From Occallatibacter gabretensis (lineage in GTDB: Bacteria > Acidobacteriota > Terriglobia > Terriglobales > Acidobacteriaceae): DNA of 64,000 nt. A program made the position numbers and the translations under genes. The stretch covers positions 124,001-188,000 of the forward strand of contig NZ_LAIJ01000012.1 in the NCBI RefSeq assembly GCF_001449115.1, read 5' to 3'. The notes under the pieces are model-generated. The model was not told the origin of the DNA. It did no database searches and saw only the letters and a program-made list of their open reading frames with translations. Positions 25,594 through 35,169 of the stretch are shown one piece after another. Position 1 is the first letter of the stretch; each line of letters starts with the position of its first letter.

Positions 25594-27114
25594 ATGAACT
25601 GGAACAATCTCATCGCGGAAATAGCCTCTGAAGGCTTCGCAGGCGCATCGGATGCGTCTATCACCGGCATCGAGTATGACTCGCGCCGCGTCCGCCCCGG
25701 CTCGGTCTTTGTCGCCATGCGCGGCGGCACAACAGACGGCAATCGCTTTGTCGAGAAAGCCATCGCCTCCGGCGCACTCGGCATCATCACGGACTCATCC
25801 CCGACCTTCGATCATCTTCTCGTCTACCACGCTGGCCTTCCCCTTCTTGAAGTCGCGCACGGCCGCCGAGCTCTCGCGCAGGCCTCCGCCGCATTCTTCA
25901 ATCATCCCGAGCGCAAGCTTGCAGCCACCGGAATCACCGGCACCAACGGCAAAACCACGACAGCCTTTCTCACGGAATCGCTGCTCAATCATGTTCAGTG
26001 CAAAACAGTTCTCGTTGGCACCATCGAATATCACATCGCAGGCCAGATCCGCCCGTCGGTCCACACCACGCCGGAATCCCGTGACCTCTTTGAACTAATG
26101 GCCGAAGGCGCAGCGCAGGGCGCAACCGAACTCATCACGGAAGTGTCGAGCCATGCACTCGACCAGGGCCGCGCCATCGGTATCGCATTCGATGTTGCCA
26201 TCTTCACTAATCTCACGCGCGACCATCTCGACTACCACGGCACCATGGACAAATACTTCGCTGCCAAGCGCCTGCTCTTTGATGGAACGCGCTATCCGGC
26301 TCCGCGCGTCGCCGTCATCAACGCGCACGACCCACGCGCCGAAGAACTTGCAATTGCCGCAAGCAAAGCCGGAGCCGAAGTCCGCACCTACGGTATCGCG
26401 CAGGGCGACTGGCGCGCCTGCAGCTACAAGCTCACGCCGTCAGGCGCTGAAATCGCGCTCGAAACTCCATTCGGCTCCGCAAGCATTCAGTCGCATCTCG
26501 CAGGCGAAGTCAACATCCTAAATCTTCTCGCGGCATTTTCTGCTGCCCACGCACGCGGAGTCCCATTCGATCAACTTATCGCATCCGTTCCTCTTCTCAA
26601 ACCTGTCCCCGGCCGCTTCCAGCCCGTTCACGCAGGCCAGCCTTTCTCCGTCATCGTCGATTACGCCCACACCGACGACGCTCTCCGCAATCTCATCTCT
26701 CTTGCGCGCAAGGGCGTCGCCACCGGCCATCGCGTCATTACCATGTTCGGCTGCGGCGGCGACCGCGACCGCACCAAGCGCCCAAAGATGGGCCACGCCG
26801 CGGGTGAGGGAAGCGATTTTGTCGCCGCCACCAGCGACAATCCGCGTTCGGAGGACCCGCTGGCAATCCTTGCCGAAATCGAGCCCGCTCTCAAGGCTAC
26901 GGGTACGCCTTACATCATCGAACCCGATCGCGCTGCTGCAATTCATCTCGCTCTTGAAGCCGCCAAACCCGGCGATGTTGTTCTTCTCGCAGGCAAAGGC
27001 CATGAGACGGAACAAATTCTCGCCGACCGCACGATTCATTTCGATGACGCCGAAGTTGCCCGCTCAGTTCTCGCTGAGCTGGGATACGGTTTGAGTTACG
27101 GAGAAACACAATGA
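25594..27114 (+). CDS. murE: UDP-MurNAc-tripeptide synthetase MurE (meso-DAP-adding)
   Basis: 506 residues. Adds the third stem residue to UDP-MurNAc-L-Ala-D-Glu. Three Mur ligase domains: the N-terminal UDP-binding one (TGIEYDSRRVRPGSVFVAM), a central ATPase with GITGTNGKTTTAFL, and a C-terminal one with YAHTDDALRN and GCGGDRDRTKRPKMG. The substrate loop reads TSDNPRSEDP; DNPR is the signature of meso-diaminopimelate specificity, in keeping with an outer-membrane organism. The last four bases overlap murF (ATGA), which implies translational coupling. Confidence 0.96.
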   Translation: MNWNNLIAEIASEGFAGASDASITGIEYDSRRVRPGSVFVAMRGGTTDGNRFVEKAIASGALGIITDSSPTFDHLLVYHAGLPLLEVAHGRRALAQASAAFFNHPERKLAATGITGTNGKTTTAFLTESLLNHVQCKTVLVGTIEYHIAGQIRPSVHTTPESRDLFELMAEGAAQGATELITEVSSHALDQGRAIGIAFDVAIFTNLTRDHLDYHGTMDKYFAAKRLLFDGTRYPAPRVAVINAHDPRAEELAIAASKAGAEVRTYGIAQGDWRACSYKLTPSGAEIALETPFGSASIQSHLAGEVNILNLLAAFSAAHARGVPFDQLIASVPLLKPVPGRFQPVHAGQPFSVIVDYAHTDDALRNLISLARKGVATGHRVITMFGCGGDRDRTKRPKMGHAAGEGSDFVAATSDNPRSEDPLAILAEIEPALKATGTPYIIEPDRAAAIHLALEAAKPGDVVLLAGKGHETEQILADRTIHFDDAEVARSVLAELGYGLSYGETQ

Positions 27115-28526
27115 AACTCAACTTGGCCGAGGCGGCAATCGGCGCAGGCGCAGTGCTGGAAGCGCCATACGCCATCTCCAACGCAGGCGCACTCATTGCG
27201 CAGGGCTACTCCATTGACTCCCGCACCATCGCTCCAGGTGAGCTTTTCTTTGCTGTGCGCGGTGATCGCTTTGACGGACACGATTTCGTCACCGCAGCCA
27301 TCGAGGGGGGCGCTGTCGCTGCCGTCGTCTCAAGGCTCAAAGTCGCCATGCTGCCGGACGCTGCTCTCGCCATTCCCTTGCTCATCGCGGAAGATCCGCT
27401 CACAGCATTGCAATCTCTCGCCACGCACGTGCGCCGTCAGTGGGGCAAGCGAATCGTCGCTGTCACCGGCTCAGCAGGCAAGACCACTACCAAAGAAGCC
27501 GTCGCCACCGCGCTTAGTGCAAAGTTTCATGTGCATAAATCGAAAGGCAACCTCAACAACAACTATGGTCTGCCGTTACAACTCCTCAAGCTCGAGCCGG
27601 AACATGAAATCGCTGTTCTTGAGATGGGCATGAACCACTCCGGCGAAATTGAAGCGCTTGCGCGCATCGCCGTGCCTGACTGGGGCGTCGTTACAAATGT
27701 CGGCACCGCGCATATTGAAAACTTTGCGGACGGTCAGGCTGGCATTGCCCGCGCCAAATTTGAGCTCGTCGCGTCATTGCCCGGAAACGGCATTGCCTTC
27801 CTCAACTGCGACGATCCGTATGTCTCGCAGTTTGGCCGCGACTTCGCCGGCAAGGTCGTCTACTACGGTCGTGGTCCGTGCGCCAATCCGCAGATTCTCT
27901 CTGCTATTGAAGATGCCGAAGGTGTCCACATTCACCTTCGCGCTGGTGAGCGTGAAACCAATCTCACCCTCCAGCTTCTCGGCGTGCACAACGCGCTCAA
28001 CGCCATGGCAGGCATCGCAGTCGCTCTTGAAGCAGGTGTCGACCTGGAGGCTGCCATCGTCGCGCTATCCGCGCTCAGCGCCGGAGACAAACGCGGCGAA
28101 ATTCTCGCCATCCGCGGCGCAACCATCCTGAATGACAGCTACAACTCGAACCCCGAAGCACTGCGCTCCATGATCCTCACACTCGCCGCCCGCCCCGCCA
28201 CACGCCGCATCCTCGTCGCCGGAGAAATGCTCGAAATGGGTTCACATGGCCCCGATCTGCACGCCGCCTGCGGCAGGGCCGCAGCCGAAGCTGGCATTGA
28301 TCTCGTCGTGGGCGTGCGCGGAAACGCCGAGTATCTTGTCACAGCAGCAGCCACCGCCGGCGTTCCGGCCGCCTTTCTTCCGGATGCTGAAGCTGCCGGC
28401 AACTGGCTCAAAGCAAATCTCCAAGCAGGCGATGTAGTTCTTATCAAAGGTTCGCGCGGCGTTCATCTCGAGCGCGCCATAGAAATCCTCCAATCTTCGC
28501 CAGCACAGAGCCCGACTCAGGAGTAG
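27111..28526 (+). CDS. murF: UDP-MurNAc-tripeptide:D-Ala-D-Ala ligase MurF
   Basis: 471 residues. Adds D-Ala-D-Ala to complete the pentapeptide precursor. Features: DSRTIAPGELFFAVRGDRFDGHDF in the N-terminal domain, the ATP loop VTGSAGKTTTKEAV, LNNNYGLPLQLL, NVGTAHIENFAD, and ILNDSYNSNPEALRSMI in the C-terminal domain. It follows murE with a four-base overlap and is followed after only seven bases by the metallo-beta-lactamase gene rather than directly by mraY. Confidence 0.96.
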   Translation: MKLNLAEAAIGAGAVLEAPYAISNAGALIAQGYSIDSRTIAPGELFFAVRGDRFDGHDFVTAAIEGGAVAAVVSRLKVAMLPDAALAIPLLIAEDPLTALQSLATHVRRQWGKRIVAVTGSAGKTTTKEAVATALSAKFHVHKSKGNLNNNYGLPLQLLKLEPEHEIAVLEMGMNHSGEIEALARIAVPDWGVVTNVGTAHIENFADGQAGIARAKFELVASLPGNGIAFLNCDDPYVSQFGRDFAGKVVYYGRGPCANPQILSAIEDAEGVHIHLRAGERETNLTLQLLGVHNALNAMAGIAVALEAGVDLEAAIVALSALSAGDKRGEILAIRGATILNDSYNSNPEALRSMILTLAARPATRRILVAGEMLEMGSHGPDLHAACGRAAAEAGIDLVVGVRGNAEYLVTAAATAGVPAAFLPDAEAAGNWLKANLQAGDVVLIKGSRGVHLERAIEILQSSPAQSPTQE

Positions 28527-28533
28527 TAGCCCA

Positions 28534-29454
28534 ATGCGTTTCGTCCGTTCCTTATTCGTCGCAGCACTCCTGTGCCTCTGCGCATCTGCCTTTGCAGACG
28601 CTCAAGCATTCTCCGTCCAACCTGAATGGACGCGTCCCTTCCCACCCTTTCGTATCGCGGGCAATCTCTACTACGTCGGCAGCGAAGACCTCGCCGCATT
28701 CCTTATCGTCACTCCTCAGGGAAACATCCTCATCAACAGCAACCTCACCACCTCGCCCGCGCAAATCAAGCACAGCGTAGAGGCACTCGGCTTCCACTTC
28801 AGCGACATAAAAATCCTTCTCATCAGCCACGCCCACTCCGACCACGCCGCCGGCAGCGCGGAGATTATTCGCCAGACTCACGCAAAGTATTTCGTCATGG
28901 ATGCCGACGTACGCGCCATTGAATCAGGCGGCCACACCGATTTCCGATTCGGCAGCGACAAATCCATGTGGTATCCGCCCACGCACGTCGACCGCACCCT
29001 GCATGACGGCGACAAAATCAGCCTCGGTGGCACCACACTCGTTGCGCACCTTACCGCGGGCCACACGCCCGGCACAGTCACCTATACCTTCAACGAACCC
29101 GAGTCAGGCAAAACTCTGCACGTTGTCATCGTCGGCAGCCCAAGCGTCCTCGAAAGCTACAAACTCATCAACAATCCAACTTACCCACACATCGCCGATG
29201 ACTACCGCCATCAGTTCGTCGTCCTCAAGTCTCTCCCCTGCGACATCTTCCTCGGTGCGCACTCCAGCTATTTCGATCTGAAGGAAAAGTACGATCGCCT
29301 GCAGCATGGCGACAAAAACGCTTTCATCGATCCCACCGGTTACACCGACTTTGTCGCCGATCGCAAACAACTCTTTGAAGCGGCGTATCAAAAGCAGTAC
29401 GCAGCACAGAAAACTCCCGTGAACACTCGCCCCGGAGCGCATCCCGGCCTGTAA
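28534..29454 (+). CDS. Subclass B3-type metallo-beta-lactamase inside the dcw cluster
   Basis: 306 residues with a signal peptide (cleavage near ADAQA). The two-zinc site is complete for subclass B3: HAHSDH (His99, His101, Asp103, His104), His177 in TAGHTPG and His243 in GAHSSYF. B3 landmarks outside the site are also present: a W-T-R-P-F-P-P-F start, NPTYPHIADDY, and CDIFLGAHSSYFDLKEKY. Known B3 enzymes hydrolyse penicillins, cephalosporins and carbapenems in the periplasm. The gene lies seven bases after murF and 42 before mraY on the same strand with no terminator, so it should be co-transcribed with peptidoglycan synthesis genes. Beta-lactamase activity is likely but untested; another hydrolase role is possible. 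Confidence 0.92.
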   Translation: MRFVRSLFVAALLCLCASAFADAQAFSVQPEWTRPFPPFRIAGNLYYVGSEDLAAFLIVTPQGNILINSNLTTSPAQIKHSVEALGFHFSDIKILLISHAHSDHAAGSAEIIRQTHAKYFVMDADVRAIESGGHTDFRFGSDKSMWYPPTHVDRTLHDGDKISLGGTTLVAHLTAGHTPGTVTYTFNEPESGKTLHVVIVGSPSVLESYKLINNPTYPHIADDYRHQFVVLKSLPCDIFLGAHSSYFDLKEKYDRLQHGDKNAFIDPTGYTDFVADRKQLFEAAYQKQYAAQKTPVNTRPGAHPGL

Positions 29455-29496
29455 AATCGACTGAAATCCGCGTTCCAGCCCCCCTTTGGAGGCACC

Positions 29497-30630
29497 TTGC
29501 TTTACTGGCTGCTCTATCAAAAGCTCTATCCGTTCTTCCATCCGTTTCGCATCTTTCGTTACGTCACCTTCCGCACCGTTTTCGCCTCGCTTACGGCGCT
29601 GCTGATCACGCTTTTCATCGGCCCATATGTCATTAGCAAGCTACGAGAGTTTCAGATTGGTCAGTATGTCCGCGATGACGGGCCCCAGTCGCACCTGAAG
29701 AAATCCGGCACGCCCACCATGGGCGGCCTGCTGATCGTCATCGCCATCCTGCTGCCCACATTGCTCTGGGCCGACCCTGCGGATCCCCTGATCTGGATCG
29801 TCGTCTTCGCCACGCTCGCTTTTGGAGCCGTCGGCTTCGCCGATGACTACATCAAGGTTGTCAAGCGCCGCAGCCTCGGCCTCACCCCCAGCGCCAAGCT
29901 CTTCGGACAGGCTCTTGCCGCAGTCCTTGTTGCCTCCTCGCTCATCGTTCTCCAGCAATTCCGTATGTTTTCGACCGCCCTTTCCGTGCCATTTTTCAAA
30001 AGCTGGCGTCCGGACCTCATGCTTCACTGGTTCGATCATGTACCGCACCTCGCGCTGCTTGCCTTCGTTCCCTTTGTCGCGTGGGTTGTCTTCGTGCTGC
30101 TCGGCTCGTCCAACGCCGTGAATCTCACGGACGGCCTCGATGGTCTGGCCATCGGCTGCACTATCATCGCCGCCGGCGCGCTCACAGTCCTCACATACGT
30201 CAGCGGCCACGTCGTCTATGCCGATTACCTCGAACTCCAGCGCATGCCGCTTGTCAGTGAGCTCACCATCTTCTGCGGCTCCATGGTCGGCGCATCCATC
30301 GGCTTTCTCTGGTATAACGCCCATCCGGCGGAAGTCTTCATGGGCGATGTCGGCTCGCTCGCTCTCGGCGGCGCCATCGGCACGGTGGCCATCTGCATCC
30401 GCCAGGAGTTGCTACTACCCTTTATTGGCGGAATCTTCATCATTGAAGCGCTTTCCGTCATACTTCAGGTGGGTAGTTACAAGCTCCGAAAAAAGCGCAT
30501 CTTCAAAATGGCGCCCATTCATCACCACTTCGAGCAGCTCGGCTGGGCTGAGTCAAAAGTCATTGCGCGCTTCTGGATTGGCGCGTTAGTGTTTGCATTG
30601 TTTGCACTCACTACGCTCAAATTGCGTTAA
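29497..30630 (+). CDS. mraY: Phospho-MurNAc-pentapeptide transferase MraY
   Basis: 377 residues, about ten membrane helices. Transfers phospho-MurNAc-pentapeptide to undecaprenyl phosphate, forming lipid I. The start is a TTG with GGAGG five bases upstream; the resulting N-terminus (M)LYWLLYQKLYPFF matches MraY proteins. Catalytic aspartates sit in FADDYIKVVKRRSLGLTPSAK and NLTDGLDGLAIG, and the Mg/uridine-binding histidine cluster in MAPIHHHFEQLGWAE. It follows the metallo-beta-lactamase and precedes murD by 83 bases. Confidence 0.96.
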   Translation: MLYWLLYQKLYPFFHPFRIFRYVTFRTVFASLTALLITLFIGPYVISKLREFQIGQYVRDDGPQSHLKKSGTPTMGGLLIVIAILLPTLLWADPADPLIWIVVFATLAFGAVGFADDYIKVVKRRSLGLTPSAKLFGQALAAVLVASSLIVLQQFRMFSTALSVPFFKSWRPDLMLHWFDHVPHLALLAFVPFVAWVVFVLLGSSNAVNLTDGLDGLAIGCTIIAAGALTVLTYVSGHVVYADYLELQRMPLVSELTIFCGSMVGASIGFLWYNAHPAEVFMGDVGSLALGGAIGTVAICIRQELLLPFIGGIFIIEALSVILQVGSYKLRKKRIFKMAPIHHHFEQLGWAESKVIARFWIGALVFALFALTTLKLR

Positions 30631-30713
30631 CAGCTTCGCGCCCTGCCGGGCGAGGTACAAAATTGAAACATCGCGTGCCGGCACAATTCCGGCTCACGGA
30701 GAAAGCTCCCATC

Positions 30714-32108
30714 ATGGACGGCAAGGAATTCGACCTCAGGGGCAAAAAAGTGCTCGTTGTCGGGCTGGGTAAATCCGGTCTCGCTGCGGCAATGTTTCTG
30801 CGTCGCCGCGGCGCGCACGTGACCGTTTCTGACGTCCGCAGCGCGGAGGCCCTGGCTAAGGACATCCCGGCGCTGCTGGACCAGGGCATCAACGTCGAAG
30901 CTGGCGGCCACGGTCTGCTCACGTTCCGTCGCCAGGACCTCATCGTCGTCTCGCCCGGCGTACCGCTCGATACCCCTGAGCTCGTCCAGGCGCGCAGCTT
31001 CAGTCTGCCCATCATCGGCGAGCTGGAGCTCGCCGCCCGCTTCCTCAAGGGCAAAACCCTCGCCATCACCGGTTCCAACGGCAAAACCACCACCACCACC
31101 CTCGTCGGCGAAATCCTGAAGGATTCCGGCCTGCCCACGCTCGTCGGTGGCAACATCGGTGTTCCCGTCGTTGCACTGATCGACGAAAGCACGCCCGACA
31201 CCTGGTCGGTTCTGGAGGTTTCCAGCTTCCAGCTCGAAAGCACGCAGGAATTTCATCCCTTCATTGCAGTCATCCTCAACATCACGCCGGATCATCTCGA
31301 CCGCCACGGCACCTTCGAAAATTACGCTCTCGCCAAGGAGCGCATCTTTGCCCGCCAGACCGCACAGGACTTTCTTGTTCTGAACTCCGATAATTCCCGC
31401 ACCGCCGAGTCCGCTTCGCGCGCTCCATCGCAGGTCTACTGTTTCTCCATCGAAGGCACAGTCAGGCAGGGCGCATGGGTAGAGAACGGTACGGTCCTCT
31501 TCCGTGTATCTGAGAGTGCGCCTGCGGAGACCATTTTGCCGCTTGCCGCCATCCCGCTCAAAGGCACACACAATGTCGAAAATGTCCTCGCCGCCGTCTG
31601 CGCTGCACGCCTCGCAGGCGTCCCCGCGGCGTCCATCCGGGCCGCGGTCGAGCGCTTTCACGCCGTTGAACATCGCCTTGAATATGTCGCCACCATCAAT
31701 GGCGTCGAGTTCTACAACGATTCCAAGGCCACCAACGTTGACGCCACGATGAAGGCCATCACCGCATTCCCCGGCGGCATTCATCTCATCCTCGGCGGCA
31801 AGGACAAGAACTCTGATTACTCAGCGCTTGCTCCTGCTCTGCGCCAGCGCGTCCGGGCTGTCTACACCATCGGTTCTGCGGCGCAGAAAATCGAGTCACA
31901 GCTGCGTGGTGTCGTGCCGATACATTCCTGCGAGACTCTGGCTCGCGCCGTACAGACCGCTGCCTCTGATGCGCAGTCTGGTGAAATCGTACTGCTCGCC
32001 CCGGCCTGCTCCAGTTTCGATCAGTTTGAAAATTACGAGCATCGCGGTCGTGTCTTCAAGGAGCTCGTGCACGATGGCCGCGATTGGAAGGTTTCACAGA
32101 ACGCATAG
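30714..32108 (+). CDS. murD: UDP-MurNAc-L-alanine:D-glutamate ligase MurD
   Basis: 464 residues from the ATG at 30714; an upstream TTG at 30663 would add 17 residues that do not resemble MurD. Adds D-Glu to UDP-MurNAc-L-Ala. The N-terminal Rossmann-like domain begins GKKVLVVGLGKSGLAAAMFL. The ATP loop is AITGSNGKTTTTTLVGE, and the Mur ligase body shows TPDHLDRHGTFENYALAKERIF and YNDSKATNVDATMKAI, with the C-terminal LAPACSSFDQFENYEHRG. Order mraY-murD-ftsW-murG is canonical. Confidence 0.95.
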   Translation: MDGKEFDLRGKKVLVVGLGKSGLAAAMFLRRRGAHVTVSDVRSAEALAKDIPALLDQGINVEAGGHGLLTFRRQDLIVVSPGVPLDTPELVQARSFSLPIIGELELAARFLKGKTLAITGSNGKTTTTTLVGEILKDSGLPTLVGGNIGVPVVALIDESTPDTWSVLEVSSFQLESTQEFHPFIAVILNITPDHLDRHGTFENYALAKERIFARQTAQDFLVLNSDNSRTAESASRAPSQVYCFSIEGTVRQGAWVENGTVLFRVSESAPAETILPLAAIPLKGTHNVENVLAAVCAARLAGVPAASIRAAVERFHAVEHRLEYVATINGVEFYNDSKATNVDATMKAITAFPGGIHLILGGKDKNSDYSALAPALRQRVRAVYTIGSAAQKIESQLRGVVPIHSCETLARAVQTAASDAQSGEIVLLAPACSSFDQFENYEHRGRVFKELVHDGRDWKVSQNA

Positions 32109-32132
32109 GTACAGGGTGAAACGGGTAGACGC

Positions 32133-33227
32133 ATGGCAAAGCGAGTAGGTGTAGACAAGTGGATTTTCTTTACCACTCTTGTGCTGGTCCTTGTCGGACT
32201 GGCAATGGTTTTCTCTGCCTCCGCCGTCGTCTCGCAAGCACAATATAACTCGCCTTACATGGATGTTGCCCGTCAGGCAGGCTGGGCTCTTGCCGGTGTG
32301 GTGGCAATGATTGTGCTCATGCGCATCGATGTCTCGCACTACAATTCTCCGCGCTTCATCTTCCCGGCGCTTTCCATCTCCACGCTGCTGCTCGTGGCGG
32401 TCTTTTTCGTGCATTCCTCGCATAACACCCACCGCTGGATTGTCTTTGGCGGTCATTTCACCTTCCAGCCCTCGGAGATTGCCAAGCCCGTCCTGATTCT
32501 CTTCCTCGCATGGTTTCTCGCCACGCGGCTCGACCAGATGCGCGACTGGAAAAACACTCTGCTGCGTGCCGCCATCATGCCGGTGGTCTTCATTCTGCTC
32601 ATCGTCAAGCAGCCCGACCTCGGCACCGCGCTCGTCCTCGGCGGCGTCACCGCGCTGATGCTCATTATTGCCGGCATGGAGTGGAAGTATCTCTTCCTTG
32701 CCGTTGCTGCCGCGCTTCCTCCGCTCGCCGTGCTGCTCTTTTGGGTTCCGTGGCGTCGTCAGCGCATGCTCGTCTTTCTCAATCCAGACTCCGATCCGCA
32801 GGGCGCAGGCTTTCACATCAATCAATCGCTCATCGCCGTCGGTGCCGGTGGCCTCACCGGCCGTGGCTTCATGGAAGGCATGCAGAAGCTCTTCTATCTG
32901 CCGGAAGCCTCCACTGATTTTATCTATGCCAACATCGCCGAGGAACTCGGTTTCATAGGCGCCATCGTCATCGTGCTGCTCTTTGTCGTCTTCGCCTATC
33001 GCGGATTGCGCGTCGCCTTCAAGGTGCAGGATCCCTTCTCGCGCCTCGCGGCCTTCGGGCTCACCGTCGCCATTCTGTTGCAGGCGTTTTTCAACATCAG
33101 CGTGGTTCTTTCGCTGGTCCCCACCAAAGGCATTCCGCTGCCGCTCATCTCATCCGGTGGTACTTCCGTGTTCTTCACTCTTGCCGGAATCGGCATCCTG
33201 CTCAACATATCCCGTAAGGTAGACTAG
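32133..33227 (+). CDS. ftsW: Peptidoglycan polymerase FtsW (SEDS family)
   Basis: 364 residues with about ten membrane helices. SEDS glycosyltransferase that polymerises lipid II at the septum with FtsI. Signatures: DKWIFFTTLVLVLVGLAMVFSASA, FQPSEIAKPVLILFLAWFLA, VKQPDLGTALVLGGV (the catalytic Asp loop region), and KGIPLPLISSGGTSVFF. The protein is somewhat shorter than the roughly 400 residues of E. coli FtsW. It lies 24 bases after murD. Confidence 0.95.
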   Translation: MAKRVGVDKWIFFTTLVLVLVGLAMVFSASAVVSQAQYNSPYMDVARQAGWALAGVVAMIVLMRIDVSHYNSPRFIFPALSISTLLLVAVFFVHSSHNTHRWIVFGGHFTFQPSEIAKPVLILFLAWFLATRLDQMRDWKNTLLRAAIMPVVFILLIVKQPDLGTALVLGGVTALMLIIAGMEWKYLFLAVAAALPPLAVLLFWVPWRRQRMLVFLNPDSDPQGAGFHINQSLIAVGAGGLTGRGFMEGMQKLFYLPEASTDFIYANIAEELGFIGAIVIVLLFVVFAYRGLRVAFKVQDPFSRLAAFGLTVAILLQAFFNISVVLSLVPTKGIPLPLISSGGTSVFFTLAGIGILLNISRKVD

Positions 33228-33268
33228 AGCTGCGCGGTTCCGCGCATTTCCACAGAGAGGCTTGTATT

Positions 33269-34366
33269 TTGTCACAACTGCGCGTGCTGATTGCCGGCGG
33301 TGGTACGGGAGGTCACATCATACCTGCGCTCGCGGTTGCCCGCGAGCTTGTAGATCGTTATCAAGCGGAGATTCTCTTCGTCGGCACGGCACGCGGCATG
33401 GAAATCCGCCTCGTGCCGGACGCTGGATTCCGCCTGCGCCTCATCAACGTAGGACCGCTCAATAATGTCTCGCTTGCTACGCGCATTCATACTCTCTGGC
33501 AGCTTCCCAAGTCCATCGGCGAGTGCAAGCGGCTCATCCGCGAGTTCCAGCCTAGCGTAGTCTTCGGCGTAGGCGGTTACGCCTCTGGTCCCGCCGCCCA
33601 GGCAGCAATCCGCATGAAGATTCCCACCATGGTCTTTGAGCCGAATGCTATGCCCGGCCTCGCCAATCGCCTCGTAGGCAAGCGTGTGCAAGCCGCTGCT
33701 GTCAACTTTCCGCAGGCAGCAGAGTGGTTCCAGAACGTCGAAGTCACCGGCATTCCCGTGCGGCCTGAGTTCTTCGCCCTGCAACCACCTCCGCCCGCGC
33801 CGCAGCATCTGCTCATCTTCGGCGGATCGCAGGGCGCGCGGCTCTTCAACGAAACCTTGCCGAAAATTGTTCCTGCGCTGCTCGATGCCGTGCCCGGCCT
33901 GACGATTTTGCACCAGAGCGGTGTTCGCCACGGTGCTGTCACAGAAGCTGCTTACCAGGCCTCTGGCGCGGATCCTGCACGCTGGGCAGTAAGGCCGTTT
34001 CTCGATGACATGCCTTCCCGCTTCGCTGCCGCTCACCTCGTTATGGCGCGCAGCGGAGCCTCCACAGTGGCTGAACTCGCCGCCGCCTGCAAACCGGCGC
34101 TGCTCGTGCCTTTCGCCGCCGCCGCCGACGAGCATCAGCAGCGTAACGCGGAAGCGATGGTTCAGGCCGGTGCCGCGCTCATGCTCCAGGAACAGGAACT
34201 TGACGCGCCGGAGTCGCTCCTCGAAAAGATCGTCGGATTATTGCAATCGCCGGAGCGGCTCGCCGCCATGGGGCAGGCCGCGCGAACGCAGGCCCATCCC
34301 GCCGCCGCCGAGCGCATTGCCGCCCGGCTGGCCAGCCTCGGCAATGTGGCCCACGCAATCCAGTAA
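33269..34366 (+). CDS. murG: Lipid II synthase MurG (GlcNAc transferase)
   Basis: 365 residues. Adds GlcNAc to lipid I at the inner face of the membrane. The start is a TTG with GAGAGG about eight bases upstream, giving the usual N-terminus LRVLIAGGGTGGHIIPALAVA. Other features: GVGGYASGPAAQAA, FEPNAMPGLANR, ITGIP-like VTGIPVRPEFF, FGGSQGARLFNE, and MARSGASTVAELAA with KPALLVPF in the UDP-GlcNAc-binding half. It is the last gene of the continuous dcw run; a terminator follows directly. Confidence 0.96.
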   Translation: MSQLRVLIAGGGTGGHIIPALAVARELVDRYQAEILFVGTARGMEIRLVPDAGFRLRLINVGPLNNVSLATRIHTLWQLPKSIGECKRLIREFQPSVVFGVGGYASGPAAQAAIRMKIPTMVFEPNAMPGLANRLVGKRVQAAAVNFPQAAEWFQNVEVTGIPVRPEFFALQPPPPAPQHLLIFGGSQGARLFNETLPKIVPALLDAVPGLTILHQSGVRHGAVTEAAYQASGADPARWAVRPFLDDMPSRFAAAHLVMARSGASTVAELAAACKPALLVPFAAAADEHQQRNAEAMVQAGAALMLQEQELDAPESLLEKIVGLLQSPERLAAMGQAARTQAHPAAAERIAARLASLGNVAHAIQ

Positions 34367-34380
34367 CCCTTGTTCACAAT

Positions 34381-34415
34381 AAAAGGCCCGTCTGCCGAAG
34401 CAGAACGGGCCTTTT
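34381..34415. terminator. Bidirectional terminator after murG
   Basis: AAAAGGCCCGTCTGC and GCAGAACGGGCCTTTT pair around CGAA with one bulged A. It has a T-run on both strands, so it ends murG and the converging gene at 34437. Confidence 0.85.
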
Positions 34416-34436
34416 AACCTCGTTGATCTTTAAGGA

Positions 34437-34994
34437 TTAGCGGTGTCCGCCGCCGCCATGGCCGCCGCCGCCAAATCCGCCGCCGCCAGCATGACCGCCG
34501 CTAAATCCGCCGCCTACTCGGCCACCGCCGCCAGCGAATCCGCCACGCGGTGCAGCGCCAACTCCTGGCCGTCCGCCATAGCCGCCGTAACCGGGCCGTC
34601 CACCACCATAGCCGGGTCGTCCGCCATATCCATATCCTGGACGTCCGCCATAGCCATAACCACCCCTGTAACCCCAGCCAGGCCTGTAACCGCCCCACCC
34701 ACCGCGATAGCCATACCATCCGCGGCCCCAGCCATAGCCGTACCACGGGCCGACGCCGATAAAGAGGCCGCCAGAGAACCAGTTAGAACCGTAATACCCA
34801 TAAGGCGCGCAGGCATACGGGTAATAGGCGTAATAGCCGTAGTCGCAAGCCGGAGGCCCGTAAACCATCGGGGCATCCACGACCGCAGGACCAATACCCA
34901 CGCCCACACCCACCTGCGCATCAGCCTTGGTCGCCGTTGCGGCCAGGCCAACCGTCATTAGAGCTGCCAGCACAACCAGGCGAAAACTCTTCAT
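34437..34994 (-). CDS. Secreted Gly/Tyr-rich protein, paralogue of 2016-2486
   Basis: 185 residues from the ATG at 34994, chosen because GGAGGT lies six bases upstream; an in-frame codon at 35021 has no such site. The signal peptide MKSFRLVVLAALMTVGLAATATKADA precedes GVGVGIGP and the core DYGYYAYYPYACAPYGYYG, then a WFSGGLFIGVGPW segment shared with the protein at 2016-2486. The rest is a low-complexity run of GYGG and RPGYGG units ending in GGGGHGGGGHR. No enzyme motif is visible. It sits inside the interrupted dcw region but reads the other way. Confidence 0.8.
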   Translation of the reverse strand: MKSFRLVVLAALMTVGLAATATKADAQVGVGVGIGPAVVDAPMVYGPPACDYGYYAYYPYACAPYGYYGSNWFSGGLFIGVGPWYGYGWGRGWYGYRGGWGGYRPGWGYRGGYGYGGRPGYGYGGRPGYGGGRPGYGGYGGRPGVGAAPRGGFAGGGGRVGGGFSGGHAGGGGFGGGGHGGGGHR

Positions 34995-35169
34995 TTTGAA
35001 ACCTCCCTGTGCTGCCCTCATCTGGGTTCGGAGGCTACCCTCCGCTTGCTCAGCACCGCCGGCCGCTCATCGCCGCCAGCTTACATCTATTGGAACAGCA
35101 GTTAGGGAATTAAGTTGCGCTAATATTCGCCGATTTCTGCTAATCCGCACACTGTATCCCGAGCAAAAA

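Noticed and set aside
30627-31784. 385-codon minus-strand frame inside murD
   Set aside because: Shadow of murD without any recognisable motif.
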